Notes: generated by a model from the letters alone, not told the origin. Numbered from the stretch's first letter, positions 49,418 to 58,053 are shown. The stretch: 64,000 nucleotides of DNA from Anoxybacillus mongoliensis (GCF_014201515.1 NZ_JACHEQ010000003.1:186001-250000), one strand, 5' to 3'. Program-made: numbers and translations.

Positions 49418-49912
49418 ATGGTCATCGTCATTAAAGGGAACGTCAAATTTACGATTACACTCGATCCGAGCGTATGGATTTTTGACGATCGCAAAGTAGA
49501 TGTACATACTTATTTTACACGTCATCCACAAATCGAACAACAAGAAGACATAGACGACATTCAAAAAATATCAGCATATTGGGACCGCGAAATTCAAGAA
49601 GGAGCGGTGTCGCCTCCGACACTGCAAACCGAAAAGCAATTTGAAAAAGAAAAAATATTAACAGGTACGTTCGGCATGCCGTTTGCCCCGTTTTTACGCA
49701 ACGCGGAACCGAATGAGAATGCAACACGTTTTACCATCGTCACAGAAAACGGCGATACGACGATTCCGCTTGCTGATGCTTATGAATTATTATTATGTTT
49801 TGCAAAAGACGGCAAACCGCTCAAAGAAGACGGGCCTGTCCATATTTATTTCGGCGATGGCTCAAATCGCGACAACCCAATTACCCACGTACGGGCGTTT
49901 ATCGTCGAGTGA
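49418..49912 (+). CDS. ylaL: YlaL family hypothetical protein
   Basis: 164-residue soluble protein at the position of B. subtilis ylaL, divergent from ylaN and convergent with ylaK. Opens MVIVIKGNVKFTITLDPSVW and has conserved GTFGMPFAPFLRNAEP near residue 85. Public entries sometimes call it a peptidyl-prolyl isomerase; no such motif is visible. AGGGGGA precedes the ATG. Confidence 0.8.
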   Translation: MVIVIKGNVKFTITLDPSVWIFDDRKVDVHTYFTRHPQIEQQEDIDDIQKISAYWDREIQEGAVSPPTLQTEKQFEKEKILTGTFGMPFAPFLRNAEPNENATRFTIVTENGDTTIPLADAYELLLCFAKDGKPLKEDGPVHIYFGDGSNRDNPITHVRAFIVE

Positions 49913-49938
49913 AAAGAGGCGTTTTGCCTCTTTTCTTA
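49911..49938. terminator. bidirectional terminator between ylaL and ylaK
   Basis: Stem AAAAGAGGC/GCCTCTTTT with a 4-base T loop, overlapping both genes' ends. Confidence 0.8.
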
Positions 49939-51267
49939 TAAAAGGTCGGCAGCAAGCTGCGCAAGCGATGAACGCTCTCCTTTCACTAACCGCACGTGCC
50001 CGGCGACTTTTTGTTCTTTAAATTTTTCAACAACATATGTGAGCCCGTTATTGTATTCGTCTAAATACGGATGATCGATTTGGGCCGGATCACCCATTAA
50101 CACAATTTTACTTCGTTCCCCGACGCGCGTTAAAATCGTTTTCACTTCATGTTTCGTTAAATTTTGCGCCTCATCAATAATAATAAACTGCTCTGGAATG
50201 CTCCGTCCACGTATATACGTGAGCGCCTCAACCTCAATGGATCCCATGCCTGATAAAATCGCATCAAGTTCACTCGGCTTTTTCGTATCAAATAAAAAGT
50301 GTAAGTTATCAAAAATCGGTTGCATCCACGGTCGTAATTTTTCTTGTTTCTCACCTGGCAAATAGCCGATATCTTTCCCGACAGGTACAATCGGACGAGC
50401 GACAAGCAACTTTTTATATAAGCGCATATCTTCCGTCTGCATTAGTCCTGCCGCTAACGCAAGCAACGTTTTTCCTGTTCCCGCTTTTCCGATGAGCGTC
50501 ACAAGCGGAATGTCGGTGCGAAGCAACAATTCACATGCCATCGTTTGTTGGACGTTGCGCGGACGAATGCCCCAAATATGATCGTAATGAAACACAAGTT
50601 TGCGCACTTTTTTTCCTGTATGATCGACCATACCGAGCGCTGATGACGAACCGCCAAGTGCATCTTTCATAATAATAAATTGGTTCGGATAAAACGGGTG
50701 GTTCGTAATTTCCGCCAGCACAAGTTCGCCTTTTTCATAAAAGCGCGCCAAATGTTCTGGGCTTATGTACAAATCTAAAAATCCGGTGTAAATATGGTCA
50801 ATTTCAACGACGCGATCGCTTAAAAAATCTTCCGCCTCTAGCCCAATCGCATCGGCTTTGACGCGTACGAGCGCATCTTTGCTCACTAAAATGACCGGAC
50901 GTCCGTTTTCTTTCGTTTGCTCCTCAAGTAATAAATTTTTCGCCACCGCTAAAATGCGGTTGTCGTTCGTTTTTTCCACGAAAATTTCTTGCAGTTGCTG
51001 AAATGAACGGTGGTTTAATTCAATGCGCAACACCCCACCGTTATCAAGCGGAATTTTTTCATGCAACTTCCCGTTTTTTCTTAAGTTGTCAATAATTTTC
51101 GACACTTGGCGAGCATTTCTTCCGATTTCATCCATATATCGCTTTTTCGAATCCACTTCTTCTAACACGACAGCCGGGATGACGACTTCATTATCTTGAA
51201 AGGAAAAAATGGAATACGGATCTTGTAAAAGTACGTTTGTATCTAATACGTATATTTTTTTGCTCAC
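49936..51267 (-). CDS. ylaK: PhoH-family PIN-ATPase (PhoH2, YlaK)
   Basis: 443 residues: N-terminal PIN ribonuclease domain (about 1-140; acidic residues in YVLDTNVLL and near NDNRILAV) joined to a PhoH ATPase/helicase domain (about 230-440; Walker A LIGKAGTGKTLLALA, Walker B FIIDEAQNLT). PhoH2 proteins are described as RNA helicase-nucleases. Start is GTG at 51267 after GGGGGAG. Divergent from ylaJ. Confidence 0.93.
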   Translation of the reverse strand: MSKKIYVLDTNVLLQDPYSIFSFQDNEVVIPAVVLEEVDSKKRYMDEIGRNARQVSKIIDNLRKNGKLHEKIPLDNGGVLRIELNHRSFQQLQEIFVEKTNDNRILAVAKNLLLEEQTKENGRPVILVSKDALVRVKADAIGLEAEDFLSDRVVEIDHIYTGFLDLYISPEHLARFYEKGELVLAEITNHPFYPNQFIIMKDALGGSSSALGMVDHTGKKVRKLVFHYDHIWGIRPRNVQQTMACELLLRTDIPLVTLIGKAGTGKTLLALAAGLMQTEDMRLYKKLLVARPIVPVGKDIGYLPGEKQEKLRPWMQPIFDNLHFLFDTKKPSELDAILSGMGSIEVEALTYIRGRSIPEQFIIIDEAQNLTKHEVKTILTRVGERSKIVLMGDPAQIDHPYLDEYNNGLTYVVEKFKEQKVAGHVRLVKGERSSLAQLAADLL

Positions 51268-51385
51268 GTTTTCTCCCCCTTGACGACCGTCGGTGGACGG
51301 GATTGTTGTTTATATATATGAACGGACGCATAAAGATAGAAGAAGTTTTGCAAAATAAAGTTAAAGCCGAAAAGGGGTGGAACGA

Positions 51386-51961
51386 TTGAAATATATCATC
51401 ATCTTTATGTTGCTTTTTATAAGTGCCTGCGGACAACAAGCGCAACCGAACAATCGCGACTCGCTCGTTCATGTGAAAAATACGACAAATGAACGAATCG
51501 TCAATAAATCCGGGCAACAAATTGCTCGCCATCTTGCGCATCTGGCTAGTAGCGTCCCAAATGTGAACGATGCGACCGTTTTAGTTGTTGGGAAATATGC
51601 GTTAGTCGGCATTGATGTCAATGCTAAACTTGATCCGTCGCGCGTCGGAACGGTGAAATATTCCGTCGTGGAAAGTTTGCAAAAAGATCCGTACGGGGCG
51701 AATGCGATTGTCATTGCGGATGCGGATTTAAATACGCGGCTGAAAGCCATTCAAAAGCAAGTGGAGAAAGGAAAGCCAATTCGAGGATTTATGGACGAGT
51801 TAGCCGCAATTGTCGGGCGCGTCATGCCTGAAATCCCAAGCGACTTTTTACAAACGACAAATCCGCGCTCAACAAGACAAAACGACGATCAGCTCAATAA
51901 AGGCGATCAAAAGCAACTAGAAAAAGAACAACAAAAACAATCAAACGACCATATGAAATAA
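51386..51961 (+). CDS. ylaJ: YlaJ, YhcN/YlaJ family sporulation lipoprotein
   Basis: About 191 residues with a short signal peptide ending in the lipobox LFISAC and a conserved globular domain (VNDATVLVVGKYALVGIDV near residue 64). Family members are forespore lipoproteins involved in germination or spore coat/cortex steps. TTG at 51386 follows AAGGGGTG at good spacing. The C-terminus is low-complexity, rich in Gln and Lys. Confidence 0.9.
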   Translation: MKYIIIFMLLFISACGQQAQPNNRDSLVHVKNTTNERIVNKSGQQIARHLAHLASSVPNVNDATVLVVGKYALVGIDVNAKLDPSRVGTVKYSVVESLQKDPYGANAIVIADADLNTRLKAIQKQVEKGKPIRGFMDELAAIVGRVMPEIPSDFLQTTNPRSTRQNDDQLNKGDQKQLEKEQQKQSNDHMK

Positions 51962-51982
51962 GCCGAGCGATATGCTCGGCTT
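51960..51982. terminator. bidirectional terminator after ylaJ
   Basis: Stem AAGCCGAGC/GCTCGGCTT, 5-base loop, between convergent ylaJ and the flavin-fold gene; T-tracts are modest. Confidence 0.65.
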
Positions 51983-52436
51983 ATGCTTGTTTTAACGCGC
52001 TCATCACTTGTTGATCGAGCTTGGCAGCAGCTTGCGCATCATACGTTTTTTCGTATTTCGGTTCGACTGAAATTTTTGCACCGTAAAACATCACATCGCG
52101 CACTTCTTCAATATCGACTTGAATAACAGCAAGCTTTAGCGGAACGTTTTCTAGCTTTTCAACTTTCACATGCGCTTTTCCGCTAATGGAATACGTCGAT
52201 TCGTTTGCAATTAAAACGATGGACATCGCTGGATTCGCCTGCACATTGGCGACAATGCGCGAGCGTTGATCGACCGCAAAGTATACTTTGTCAGGGGCAG
52301 GCGCATACACCCATGAAATCGCACTGGCATTTGGTGCGCTTGTTTCATGGTCGATCGTACATACAATGACATATCGTTCTTTTTGCAACGCTTGGAACAA
52401 AGGCTCAATTAATGTCGGTTCTACCGCATTTGGCAT
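51981..52436 (-). CDS. pyridoxamine 5'-phosphate oxidase-like flavin-fold protein
   Basis: 151-residue split-barrel protein of the PNPOx-like family, which bind FMN, F420 or haem. Conserved region VCTIDHETSAPNASAISWVYA and VDQRSRIVANVQANP support the fold. It is probably not a true PdxH, and its substrate is unknown. Preceded by AAGGAGGGAT. Divergent from ylaI and convergent with ylaJ. Confidence 0.78.
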   Translation of the reverse strand: MPNAVEPTLIEPLFQALQKERYVIVCTIDHETSAPNASAISWVYAPAPDKVYFAVDQRSRIVANVQANPAMSIVLIANESTYSISGKAHVKVEKLENVPLKLAVIQVDIEEVRDVMFYGAKISVEPKYEKTYDAQAAAKLDQQVMSALKQA

Positions 52437-52469
52437 ATGTATCCCTCCTTGTTTTTATCATACCTTTTT

Positions 52470-52499
52470 TTCACACACTTTCAAACAATATGATATACT
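52470..52499 (+). promoter_or_regulatory. sigma-A promoter of ylaI
   Basis: TTCACA (52470-52475), 18 bases, TATACT (52494-52499), about 30 bases before ylaI. Confidence 0.65.
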
Positions 52500-52529
52500 A
52501 ATTCGTAAAAAAACATGTGAGGTTTGACG

Positions 52530-52730
52530 ATGAGAGTACGATGCATTCTTTGTGAAAAAATCGATACGTTAGACGATGAAACGTTGCTGGCAAAACGGTT
52601 GCGCAACCGCCCAATTCATACATATATGTGCGAAACGTGCCATGAGCGCATTGAGAAAAAAACGAAAGAGCGGCTCGCCACCGGCAAATTTCGCTTTTTC
52701 CGAACGAGCAAACACGAAACAGAATGGTAA
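52530..52730 (+). CDS. ylaI: YlaI, DUF2197 zinc-ribbon protein
   Basis: 66-residue protein with two CxxC pairs (CILC and CETC), a probable zinc ribbon, and a basic C-terminal half. Ortholog of B. subtilis YlaI by order and sequence; function unknown. GAGG lies before ATG 52530. Confidence 0.87.
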   Translation: MRVRCILCEKIDTLDDETLLAKRLRNRPIHTYMCETCHERIEKKTKERLATGKFRFFRTSKHETEW

Positions 52731-52761
52731 AAAAAGCGCCCTGCATCATGCATGGGCGCTT
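52730..52761 (-). terminator. terminator of the ylaH-93-residue gene unit
   Basis: Stem AAGCGCCC/GGGCGCTT followed by a run of seven T on the minus strand. Confidence 0.8.
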
Positions 52762-53041
52762 ATTCGTAATTGGCATATTTGTCTGGTTCGCGATTGATTT
52801 GATCGAGCATCGCTTCGATGAGTTCGGCTGGAAAACGAAACGTGCGTGATGCGTTGTTTGCCGTACATGTGACCGTATAGACGTCATCTTCTTTTGTAAA
52901 TGCGATTTGCTCCATCGCATGATCTTCACGCAATAAGTCGGCAAAAAATTGTTCCGTCTCTTGTGCCGCCGTATCATCCGGGCGCGCCTGTGCGACCACT
53001 TTAATCGTCAGCCAATTGTACACCGCATCTTGTAGTTTCAC
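52760..53041 (-). CDS. small conserved hypothetical protein in the yla cluster
   Basis: 93-residue acidic soluble protein: an N-terminal helix ([17 protein letters not shown]), a region like [18 protein letters not shown] and a C-terminal helix. I recognise no family. It overlaps the 3' end of ylaH by four bases, so it is in that operon; B. subtilis has no gene between ylaI and ylaH. Confidence 0.7.
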   Translation of the reverse strand: MKLQDAVYNWLTIKVVAQARPDDTAAQETEQFFADLLREDHAMEQIAFTKEDDVYTVTCTANNASRTFRFPAELIEAMLDQINREPDKYANYE

Positions 53042-53340
53042 GCGCGTCCCCCCTCACGACGAAGACGCCATTTATAAATGATTAATACGATCGCTGCGAC
53101 AAGCAATCCTTCCGCCACAGGTAAAAAGACGGCAAAAAACGTTAAAATCGTGCAACCGAGCACAAGTAGCGCGTAAATGACAACGTTTTTTAATAGCGGT
53201 AGTTCACGCGCAAAGCCGAGACGATAGACGATAATCGATAAAACGATGATCGTCACGTACAATAGCCACATCCCTTTCGTCGGCTGTTCGTGCACGTTGT
53301 ATAGCGAAGCGAAAAATGACAGGCGACCGATCACATCCAT
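53038..53340 (-). CDS. ylaH: YlaH-like membrane protein
   Basis: 100-residue membrane protein with three hydrophobic segments and a basic tail, matching the YlaH-like family ([14 protein letters not shown] near the start). Function unknown. It lies 12 bases after typA, as in B. subtilis. Confidence 0.86.
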   Translation of the reverse strand: MDVIGRLSFFASLYNVHEQPTKGMWLLYVTIIVLSIIVYRLGFARELPLLKNVVIYALLVLGCTILTFFAVFLPVAEGLLVAAIVLIIYKWRLRREGGRA

Positions 53341-53352
53341 GACGACTTCCCC

Positions 53353-55188
53353 CTATTTTTTTTGCTCAGCGAGTTTTTTCTTTTTCGCGATTTTTTCGCG
53401 TTCGTTTTTGTCTAATATTTTTTTCCGCAAGCGAATCGATTGTGGCGTCACTTCGCAATATTCGTCGTCGTTTAAATATTCGAGCGCTTCTTCTAACGTC
53501 ATCAGGCGCGGTTTTTTCATCGTCACCGTTTGTTCTTTCGTTGACGAGCGAACGTTTGTCACATGTTTCATTTTACATACGTTCACGACTAAATCGTTGT
53601 CGCGGCTATGTTCACCAACGATCATTCCTTCATATACTTCTGTTCCCGGTTCGATGAAAATGACGCCACGGTCTTCGACTTGCATAATGCCATAAGCCGT
53701 CGCTTTTCCTGTCTCCATCGAAATGAGTACCCCTTGATGTCTGCCGCCGATTTGACCTGGGATGACAGGTTGATAGCTGTCGAACGAATGGTTTAAAATG
53801 CCGTATCCGCGCGTAAGCGACATAAATTCTGTCCGATAGCCGATTAGTCCGCGCGCAGGCACAAGGAAAATAAGGCGCACTTGTCCGTTTCCATTATTGA
53901 TCATATCGATCATTTCCCCTTTGCGCGCCCCAAGCGACTCCATAATCGCCCCCGTATATTCTTCAGGAATATCAATTTGCACGCGCTCGACCGGCTCGCA
54001 CATGACGCCGTCGATTTCTTTCATAATGACTTCTGGTTTGGATACTTGCAGTTCAAAACCTTCCCGACGCATATTTTCAATTAAAATGGATAAATGCAAC
54101 TCTCCACGTCCAGACACGATCCATGCATCTGGCGAATCCGTTGGTTCAACGCGAAGCGAGACGTCTGTTTCTAACTGTAAACGAAGACGTTCTTCAATCT
54201 TTCTTGCGGTCACATGTTTTCCTTCCCGACCAGCAAACGGGCTATTGTTCACAAGAAACGTCATTTGCAACGTCGGTTCGTCAATACGAAGCGGTGGCAA
54301 CGCTTCTTGCACGTCAAGCGGACATACCGTTTCGCCTACGTTAATATCTTCCATGCCGGAAACGGCAACTAAATCGCCTGCTTTCGCTTCTTCAATTTCA
54401 ATACGTTTTAACCCGAGAAAGCCAAACAGTTTAGTGACGCGAAACGTTTTCACAGAGCCGTCTAGCTTCATGAGAGCCACTTGTTGTCCCACTTGCATGC
54501 GTCCGCGGAAAATGCGTCCAATCCCAATGCGCCCGACGTAGTCGTTATAGTCGAGAAGCGCGACTTGAAATTGAAGCGGCTCGTCGCTATTGTCGATTGG
54601 CGCTGGAATATGTTCAATAATCGTTTCAAAGAGCGCCGTCATGTCGGCATCTTGTTTGTCTGCATCTAAACTTGCGGTGCCGTTAATCGCTGAAGCGTAT
54701 ACGACCGGAAACTCAAGTTGGTCTTCTGATGCCCCAAGCTCAATAAATAAATCGATCACTTCATCGACGACTTCGTGCGGACGGGCAAATTCACGGTCGA
54801 TTTTATTGACGACGACAATTGGCGTTAAATTTTGTTCGAGCGCTTTTTTTAAGACGAAGCGCGTTTGCGGCATACATCCTTCGTACGCATCGACAACGAG
54901 CAACACCCCATCAACAAGCCGCATAATGCGTTCGACTTCTCCGCCGAAGTCCGCATGTCCCGGCGTATCTAAAATGTTAATGCGCGTGCCTTTGTATTGA
55001 ATGGCTGTATTTTTCGCTAAAATCGTAATGCCTCGTTCACGTTCTAAATCGTTGCGGTCAAGCGCCCGTTCTTCCACTTGTTCGTTCGCCCGAAACGTGC
55101 CTGATTGGCGAAGCAATTGGTCGACTAACGTCGTTTTTCCGTGGTCGACGTGCGCAATGATCGCGATGTTACGAATATCGTTTCTCAA
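53353..55188 (-). CDS. typA: TypA/BipA ribosome-associated translational GTPase
   Basis: 611-residue GTPase acting in 50S assembly and stress growth. G motifs: [10 protein letters not shown] (G1), RGITI (G2), [10 protein letters not shown] (G3), NKID (G4) and SAINGTA (G5), followed by beta-barrel, EF-G-like domains and the TypA-specific C-terminus with a Lys-rich end. The only possible start is TTG at 55188, because a TAA lies four codons upstream in frame, and no Shine-Dalgarno sequence is visible. Relatives have MKLRND here. The accessory stretch upstream seems to have replaced the native leader. Confidence 0.96.
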   Translation of the reverse strand: MRNDIRNIAIIAHVDHGKTTLVDQLLRQSGTFRANEQVEERALDRNDLERERGITILAKNTAIQYKGTRINILDTPGHADFGGEVERIMRLVDGVLLVVDAYEGCMPQTRFVLKKALEQNLTPIVVVNKIDREFARPHEVVDEVIDLFIELGASEDQLEFPVVYASAINGTASLDADKQDADMTALFETIIEHIPAPIDNSDEPLQFQVALLDYNDYVGRIGIGRIFRGRMQVGQQVALMKLDGSVKTFRVTKLFGFLGLKRIEIEEAKAGDLVAVSGMEDINVGETVCPLDVQEALPPLRIDEPTLQMTFLVNNSPFAGREGKHVTARKIEERLRLQLETDVSLRVEPTDSPDAWIVSGRGELHLSILIENMRREGFELQVSKPEVIMKEIDGVMCEPVERVQIDIPEEYTGAIMESLGARKGEMIDMINNGNGQVRLIFLVPARGLIGYRTEFMSLTRGYGILNHSFDSYQPVIPGQIGGRHQGVLISMETGKATAYGIMQVEDRGVIFIEPGTEVYEGMIVGEHSRDNDLVVNVCKMKHVTNVRSSTKEQTVTMKKPRLMTLEEALEYLNDDEYCEVTPQSIRLRKKILDKNEREKIAKKKKLAEQKK

Positions 55189-55200
55189 TTGTGTTTAACT

Positions 55201-55353
55201 GCTACTAAACATATAGACAAACTTATCATGGTTTAGTTTTCACCACATCATTCGCTACGAACTTTACGTATTCAAAACGAATAATCGGCAATCGAGCACA
55301 TCGCTTTTGCACTCTAACATATGTTTGTCTATATTCGCTCCTCTTTTAGCAGC
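55201..55353. repeat. imperfect inverted repeat at the typA edge of the islet
   Basis: Left arm GCTACTAAA (55201-55209) and ATATAGACAAAC (55211-55222); right arm GTTTGTCTATAT (55323-55334) and TTTAGCAGC (55345-55353). The 12-base inner arms pair perfectly, the outer arms with one mismatch. It may be the ends of a miniature transposable element or a control site. Confidence 0.5.
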
Positions 55354-55494
55354 AGATTTTTCACCTCTCTTTTTTAGATTTTCACATTTGCGGGATAAGG
55401 AGCGTTCGTGTTGCTTTCATTTTTTCACTTTTGATGCAAGGTTGATATTTTGATACAACTGTAAACCCTATTGTTGAGGTTGATGGGAGATTCC

Positions 55495-55980
55495 TTAACA
55501 ACTCTCGATCATGGAATTGAGCGTGTACATTTTTTGTTCTAGAAGCTTATATGTTTCTTGCTCCTTAATTCGGATGTTAATTTGCGAAATCTCCCGCAAA
55601 TGGCTTTTCAGCGCTTTCACAAAATCATGAGCGAATTTCATTTTATCATAAAAAAGAAATGATTCCATCTTATCATTTATCACATTTATAGCTTCGATTT
55701 TAATTTGATTTCCTTTCATTATAAAAAAATAATCATAAACAGAACCAAATCCAGAAATGCGGAACGGCTTATTCTCTTTATTGGATATCATATCCATAAT
55801 ACTAGTAGCCATACTTAGCAAAGCTGTGCCATAAAGGGTTGCGATATTGATCGTCATTTGTTCGATACCATTATGAACAGTCATATACATTTCGCAACTA
55901 AAAAAACTATTGAGGTTTTCACTTTTGAGCGTTCCTCTCCAATCTCCTTCCCAGTCTTCTAATAAAATTTTGATCCCCAT
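55495..55980 (-). CDS. hypothetical protein of the islet
   Basis: 161-residue cytoplasmic protein opening MGIKILLEDWEGDWRGTL, with mixed alpha/beta character and a helical C-terminus rich in Glu, Lys and Ile. No signal peptide and no catalytic motif. I recognise no family. ATG at 55980 follows GGAGG at proper distance; the longer frame to 56025 has none. Codon use is AT-rich compared with neighbours. Confidence 0.65.
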   Translation of the reverse strand: MGIKILLEDWEGDWRGTLKSENLNSFFSCEMYMTVHNGIEQMTINIATLYGTALLSMATSIMDMISNKENKPFRISGFGSVYDYFFIMKGNQIKIEAINVINDKMESFLFYDKMKFAHDFVKALKSHLREISQINIRIKEQETYKLLEQKMYTLNSMIESC

Positions 55981-56222
55981 AATATCGTCCTCCACCCATG
56001 GTGATGTTTGGGCTCTAGCGCTCAACTATCATCATTGTTATCAGTCTATATTCCCCACTCCATTAATAAGTTTATTAAGAAATATCTTGCCATTCGCTCT
56101 ACAATGTGACCGTAACTATAATCACGAAATGATTCAGAACTTATTATGTCTCCTGTTGTAAGGCACATCCCTTCGCACGCCTTATCTACTCTTGGTTTCC
56201 TTAAACATATATCATGTTACCG

Positions 56223-56846
56223 TTACTTTTTCCCATTCCTCACACCTATAAATATACCATACAACAGCAAAAAAACTATTATCATGAAAACGAATTGCAT
56301 TACTGAATAATCTCGCTGTTGAGAATGAGAATTAAATTCCTCCATTTTCTCATTTATCTGCTTATTAATTTCCTCTTGGCTTGGCGGTTCTTCAAAATCT
56401 TTTCTTATGGTCTCTACCGCCCTATTGATATAAGACTGAATCTCATCCTCCGATGGCTTCTCTGCACTGACATCTGCAAAAATAGGTGCCCTTTTTCCTA
56501 ATATCGTGTCATTTATATAAATATCGTAGTAAAGACTTTGATCGCTCTCTACGAAGTCTCTTAACTTTTTGTTACTTACGTCTATATTCTCGTCTAAATA
56601 TATTGTCTTTACAAAATGAGGATCAATAATCGGCTCTTTCTCTTTTTGTTGTTGAATTTGGACATAATATACTTTTAGGGATTTACTTGTCTCTTCAATT
56701 TTGTAATTTAATAAAATGTGACGAACAATCCAATTTTCTTCGTCATTAGCAAAGACAAATTTTGGTATTAAATTTATTGTTATTATTGAGATAAGTATAG
56801 TTAATAAAAAGATAAATCGAATTTCTTTAATACGAGTCCCCTCCAA
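56223..56846 (-). CDS. hypothetical membrane-anchored extracellular protein of the islet
   Basis: About 200 residues: N-terminal hydrophobic signal (about 9-31, likely cleaved after VFA), an extracellular segment with many acidic residues and the motif EPPSQEEINKQINEKM, and a C-terminal membrane segment (about 183-202) with a short basic tail. No known domain. Start is unclear: TTG at 56846 lies inside the only good Shine-Dalgarno-like GGAGGGG, and the codon six bases behind that site is ATT (56831). This may be an unusual start or a damaged gene. Confidence 0.6.
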   Translation of the reverse strand: MEGTRIKEIRFIFLLTILISIITINLIPKFVFANDEENWIVRHILLNYKIEETSKSLKVYYVQIQQQKEKEPIIDPHFVKTIYLDENIDVSNKKLRDFVESDQSLYYDIYINDTILGKRAPIFADVSAEKPSEDEIQSYINRAVETIRKDFEEPPSQEEINKQINEKMEEFNSHSQQRDYSVMQFVFMIIVFLLLYGIFIGVRNGKK

Positions 56847-56920
56847 AATAATCTTTCTAACAGGTTAGTAAAAACTTTACTCATCCATTTTTCTTAACGA
56901 AATGATACCGCAAAAGCAAC

Positions 56921-56955
56921 AATAAAACAAGGCGGGGGGATTCGTCTTGTTTTAT
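56921..56955 (-). terminator. terminator in the islet
   Basis: Stem AATAAAACAAG/CTTGTTTTATT with a GC-rich loop, behind the immunity-like gene on the minus strand. Confidence 0.65.
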
Positions 56956-56980
56956 TCTTCCATTGTTTCCAAACACCGAC

Positions 56981-57361
56981 TTATACTTCTTCCAACTGAA
57001 CTTGCTTACAAATAATTTTTAGCAACGGTTCTTTATAATCAAAGGTATATATATGAAAATGGTGAAATCCGCTTGAATTTGCTTCTACATTTTCGAAGCG
57101 AATAATAGTGAACAAGCTATCAAAATGGATATCATCCCTTGACATTTCTAGTATCTCTTTTTTTATTTTGTACTCCACAGCTAAGCAATCCTTAAAATGC
57201 AATGCTAATATTCTGTTTTTCTCCCTATTCTCCTGTGTATCCCAGTAATAGTCGATCGTAATAGATAAATCTAACGGATTGTTCCATTTCATATCCGTTA
57301 TGATACTATCCGTGAAATCAAAATAATCTTTGATCTCTTTATAATTGTTGGCAATGATCAT
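56981..57361 (-). CDS. small immunity-like hypothetical protein
   Basis: 126-residue acidic soluble protein. The layout (DFTDSIITDMKWNNPLDLSI, then ILALHFKDCLAVEY) recalls the Imm50-type immunity fold, in which a short acid motif is followed by alternating strands; this is pattern memory, not a database hit. ATG at 57361 or GTG at 57370 could start it. The GTG follows directly on the stop codon of the broken peptidoglycan-binding gene, so the two were probably co-translated. Confidence 0.55.
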   Translation of the reverse strand: MIIANNYKEIKDYFDFTDSIITDMKWNNPLDLSITIDYYWDTQENREKNRILALHFKDCLAVEYKIKKEILEMSRDDIHFDSLFTIIRFENVEANSSGFHHFHIYTFDYKEPLLKIICKQVQLEEV

Positions 57362-57370
57362 TTTATTCAC

Positions 57371-57808
57371 TCACTTTTTTCCAAAATAAAAATAGTCGTT
57401 GAAGTTAGTCTGCAAATCTTTTACCGCTTGTCTCCGATTTCCTTTTCTAAGTGTCTGACCAGTCCAACGGTCATTGCTGTTCGATGAGTTTGATTGTAAT
57501 GTTGTCGTTTCTGTTCTAACATACTTTTGTAGAGCTTGGTACGTTTATTTTCCTGCAATTCCGTCCGCTGTAATTCCAACCTTCTTCTGAAATCCCTTCA
57601 CAGCATTTTCTATATTGGCTCCATAAACCCCATCGATTTCAACAGAATCAAATCCAGCTTTATAAAGCCAAGATTGCAGCGTCTTATCCCCTCTTTTTAG
57701 CGTTTGTCCACTCCATAAGTCATTTGTGTAGTTAGAAGGGAGAGTAACTCTACCGACACCATCTACAATCCTCCTATTTTTCAACATTGCGCGTCTATTG
57801 TAGCACAA
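57371..57808 (-). pseudogene. broken peptidoglycan-binding protein gene
   Basis: The open part (57808-57545) encodes a PG_binding_1-like repeat: NDLWSGQTLKRGD, then VEIDGVYGANIENAVKGFQKKVGITADGIAGK. A TAA (57547-57545) interrupts the motif exactly where relatives continue with K-TYxALQ. The same frame continues for 57 more codons (TYQALQKYV, then a second start of repeat NDRWTGQTLRKGN) to TGA at 57371. A promoter-like TACAAT (57802-57797) and AGGAGG (57775-57770) stand before ATG 57762, which is in another frame. N-terminal catalytic domains are missing. I read it as the 3' remnant of a wall hydrolase or lysin gene. Confidence 0.7.
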
Positions 57809-57870
57809 ACATAGTAGAAAAGCGGAATGTTTTGTTGTAATCTAAAGGAAAGAAAGTGAGGAGGAAAAAA

Positions 57871-58053
57871 ATGAACAAGTTTCAACCGCTTTTTTTTATG
57901 ATCGCATTGCTAGCTACAGCGATGATGATCGGCACCGGCATTGCGATCGCTTATCGACATGTGCCAGCGATCGTCGGCTCGATGATTGCTTTTTTTGGCG
58001 TGATGGGTCTTGGGTTTTCACTGAAAAAAAGAAAAAGCGCTAACGATCGGTAG
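57871..58053 (+). CDS. ylaF: YlaF, DUF5325 family membrane protein
   Basis: 60-residue protein with two membrane segments and a basic tail (SLKKRKSANDR). It matches the small YlaF family. AGGAGG lies six bases before ATG 57871. In B. subtilis it abuts typA; here the islet separates them. Convergent with suhB, whose stop is one base away. Confidence 0.82.
   Translation: MNKFQPLFFMIALLATAMMIGTGIAIAYRHVPAIVGSMIAFFGVMGLGFSLKKRKSANDR

Larger units (their letters stand above)
55189..57855. other. AT-rich accessory islet between typA and ylaF
   Basis: In B. subtilis ylaF and typA are neighbours. Here about 2.7 kb separates them, visibly richer in A and T than the flanks, with four minus-strand frames of no B. 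subtilis counterpart. The bordering 306 bases (55189-55494) hold no gene, only a long inverted repeat. No transposase or integrase remains, so how it arrived is unknown. Confidence 0.65.

Noticed and set aside
53897-54541. 214-codon plus-strand frame opposite typA
   Set aside because: Ser/Arg/Pro-rich shadow of the highly conserved typA gene.
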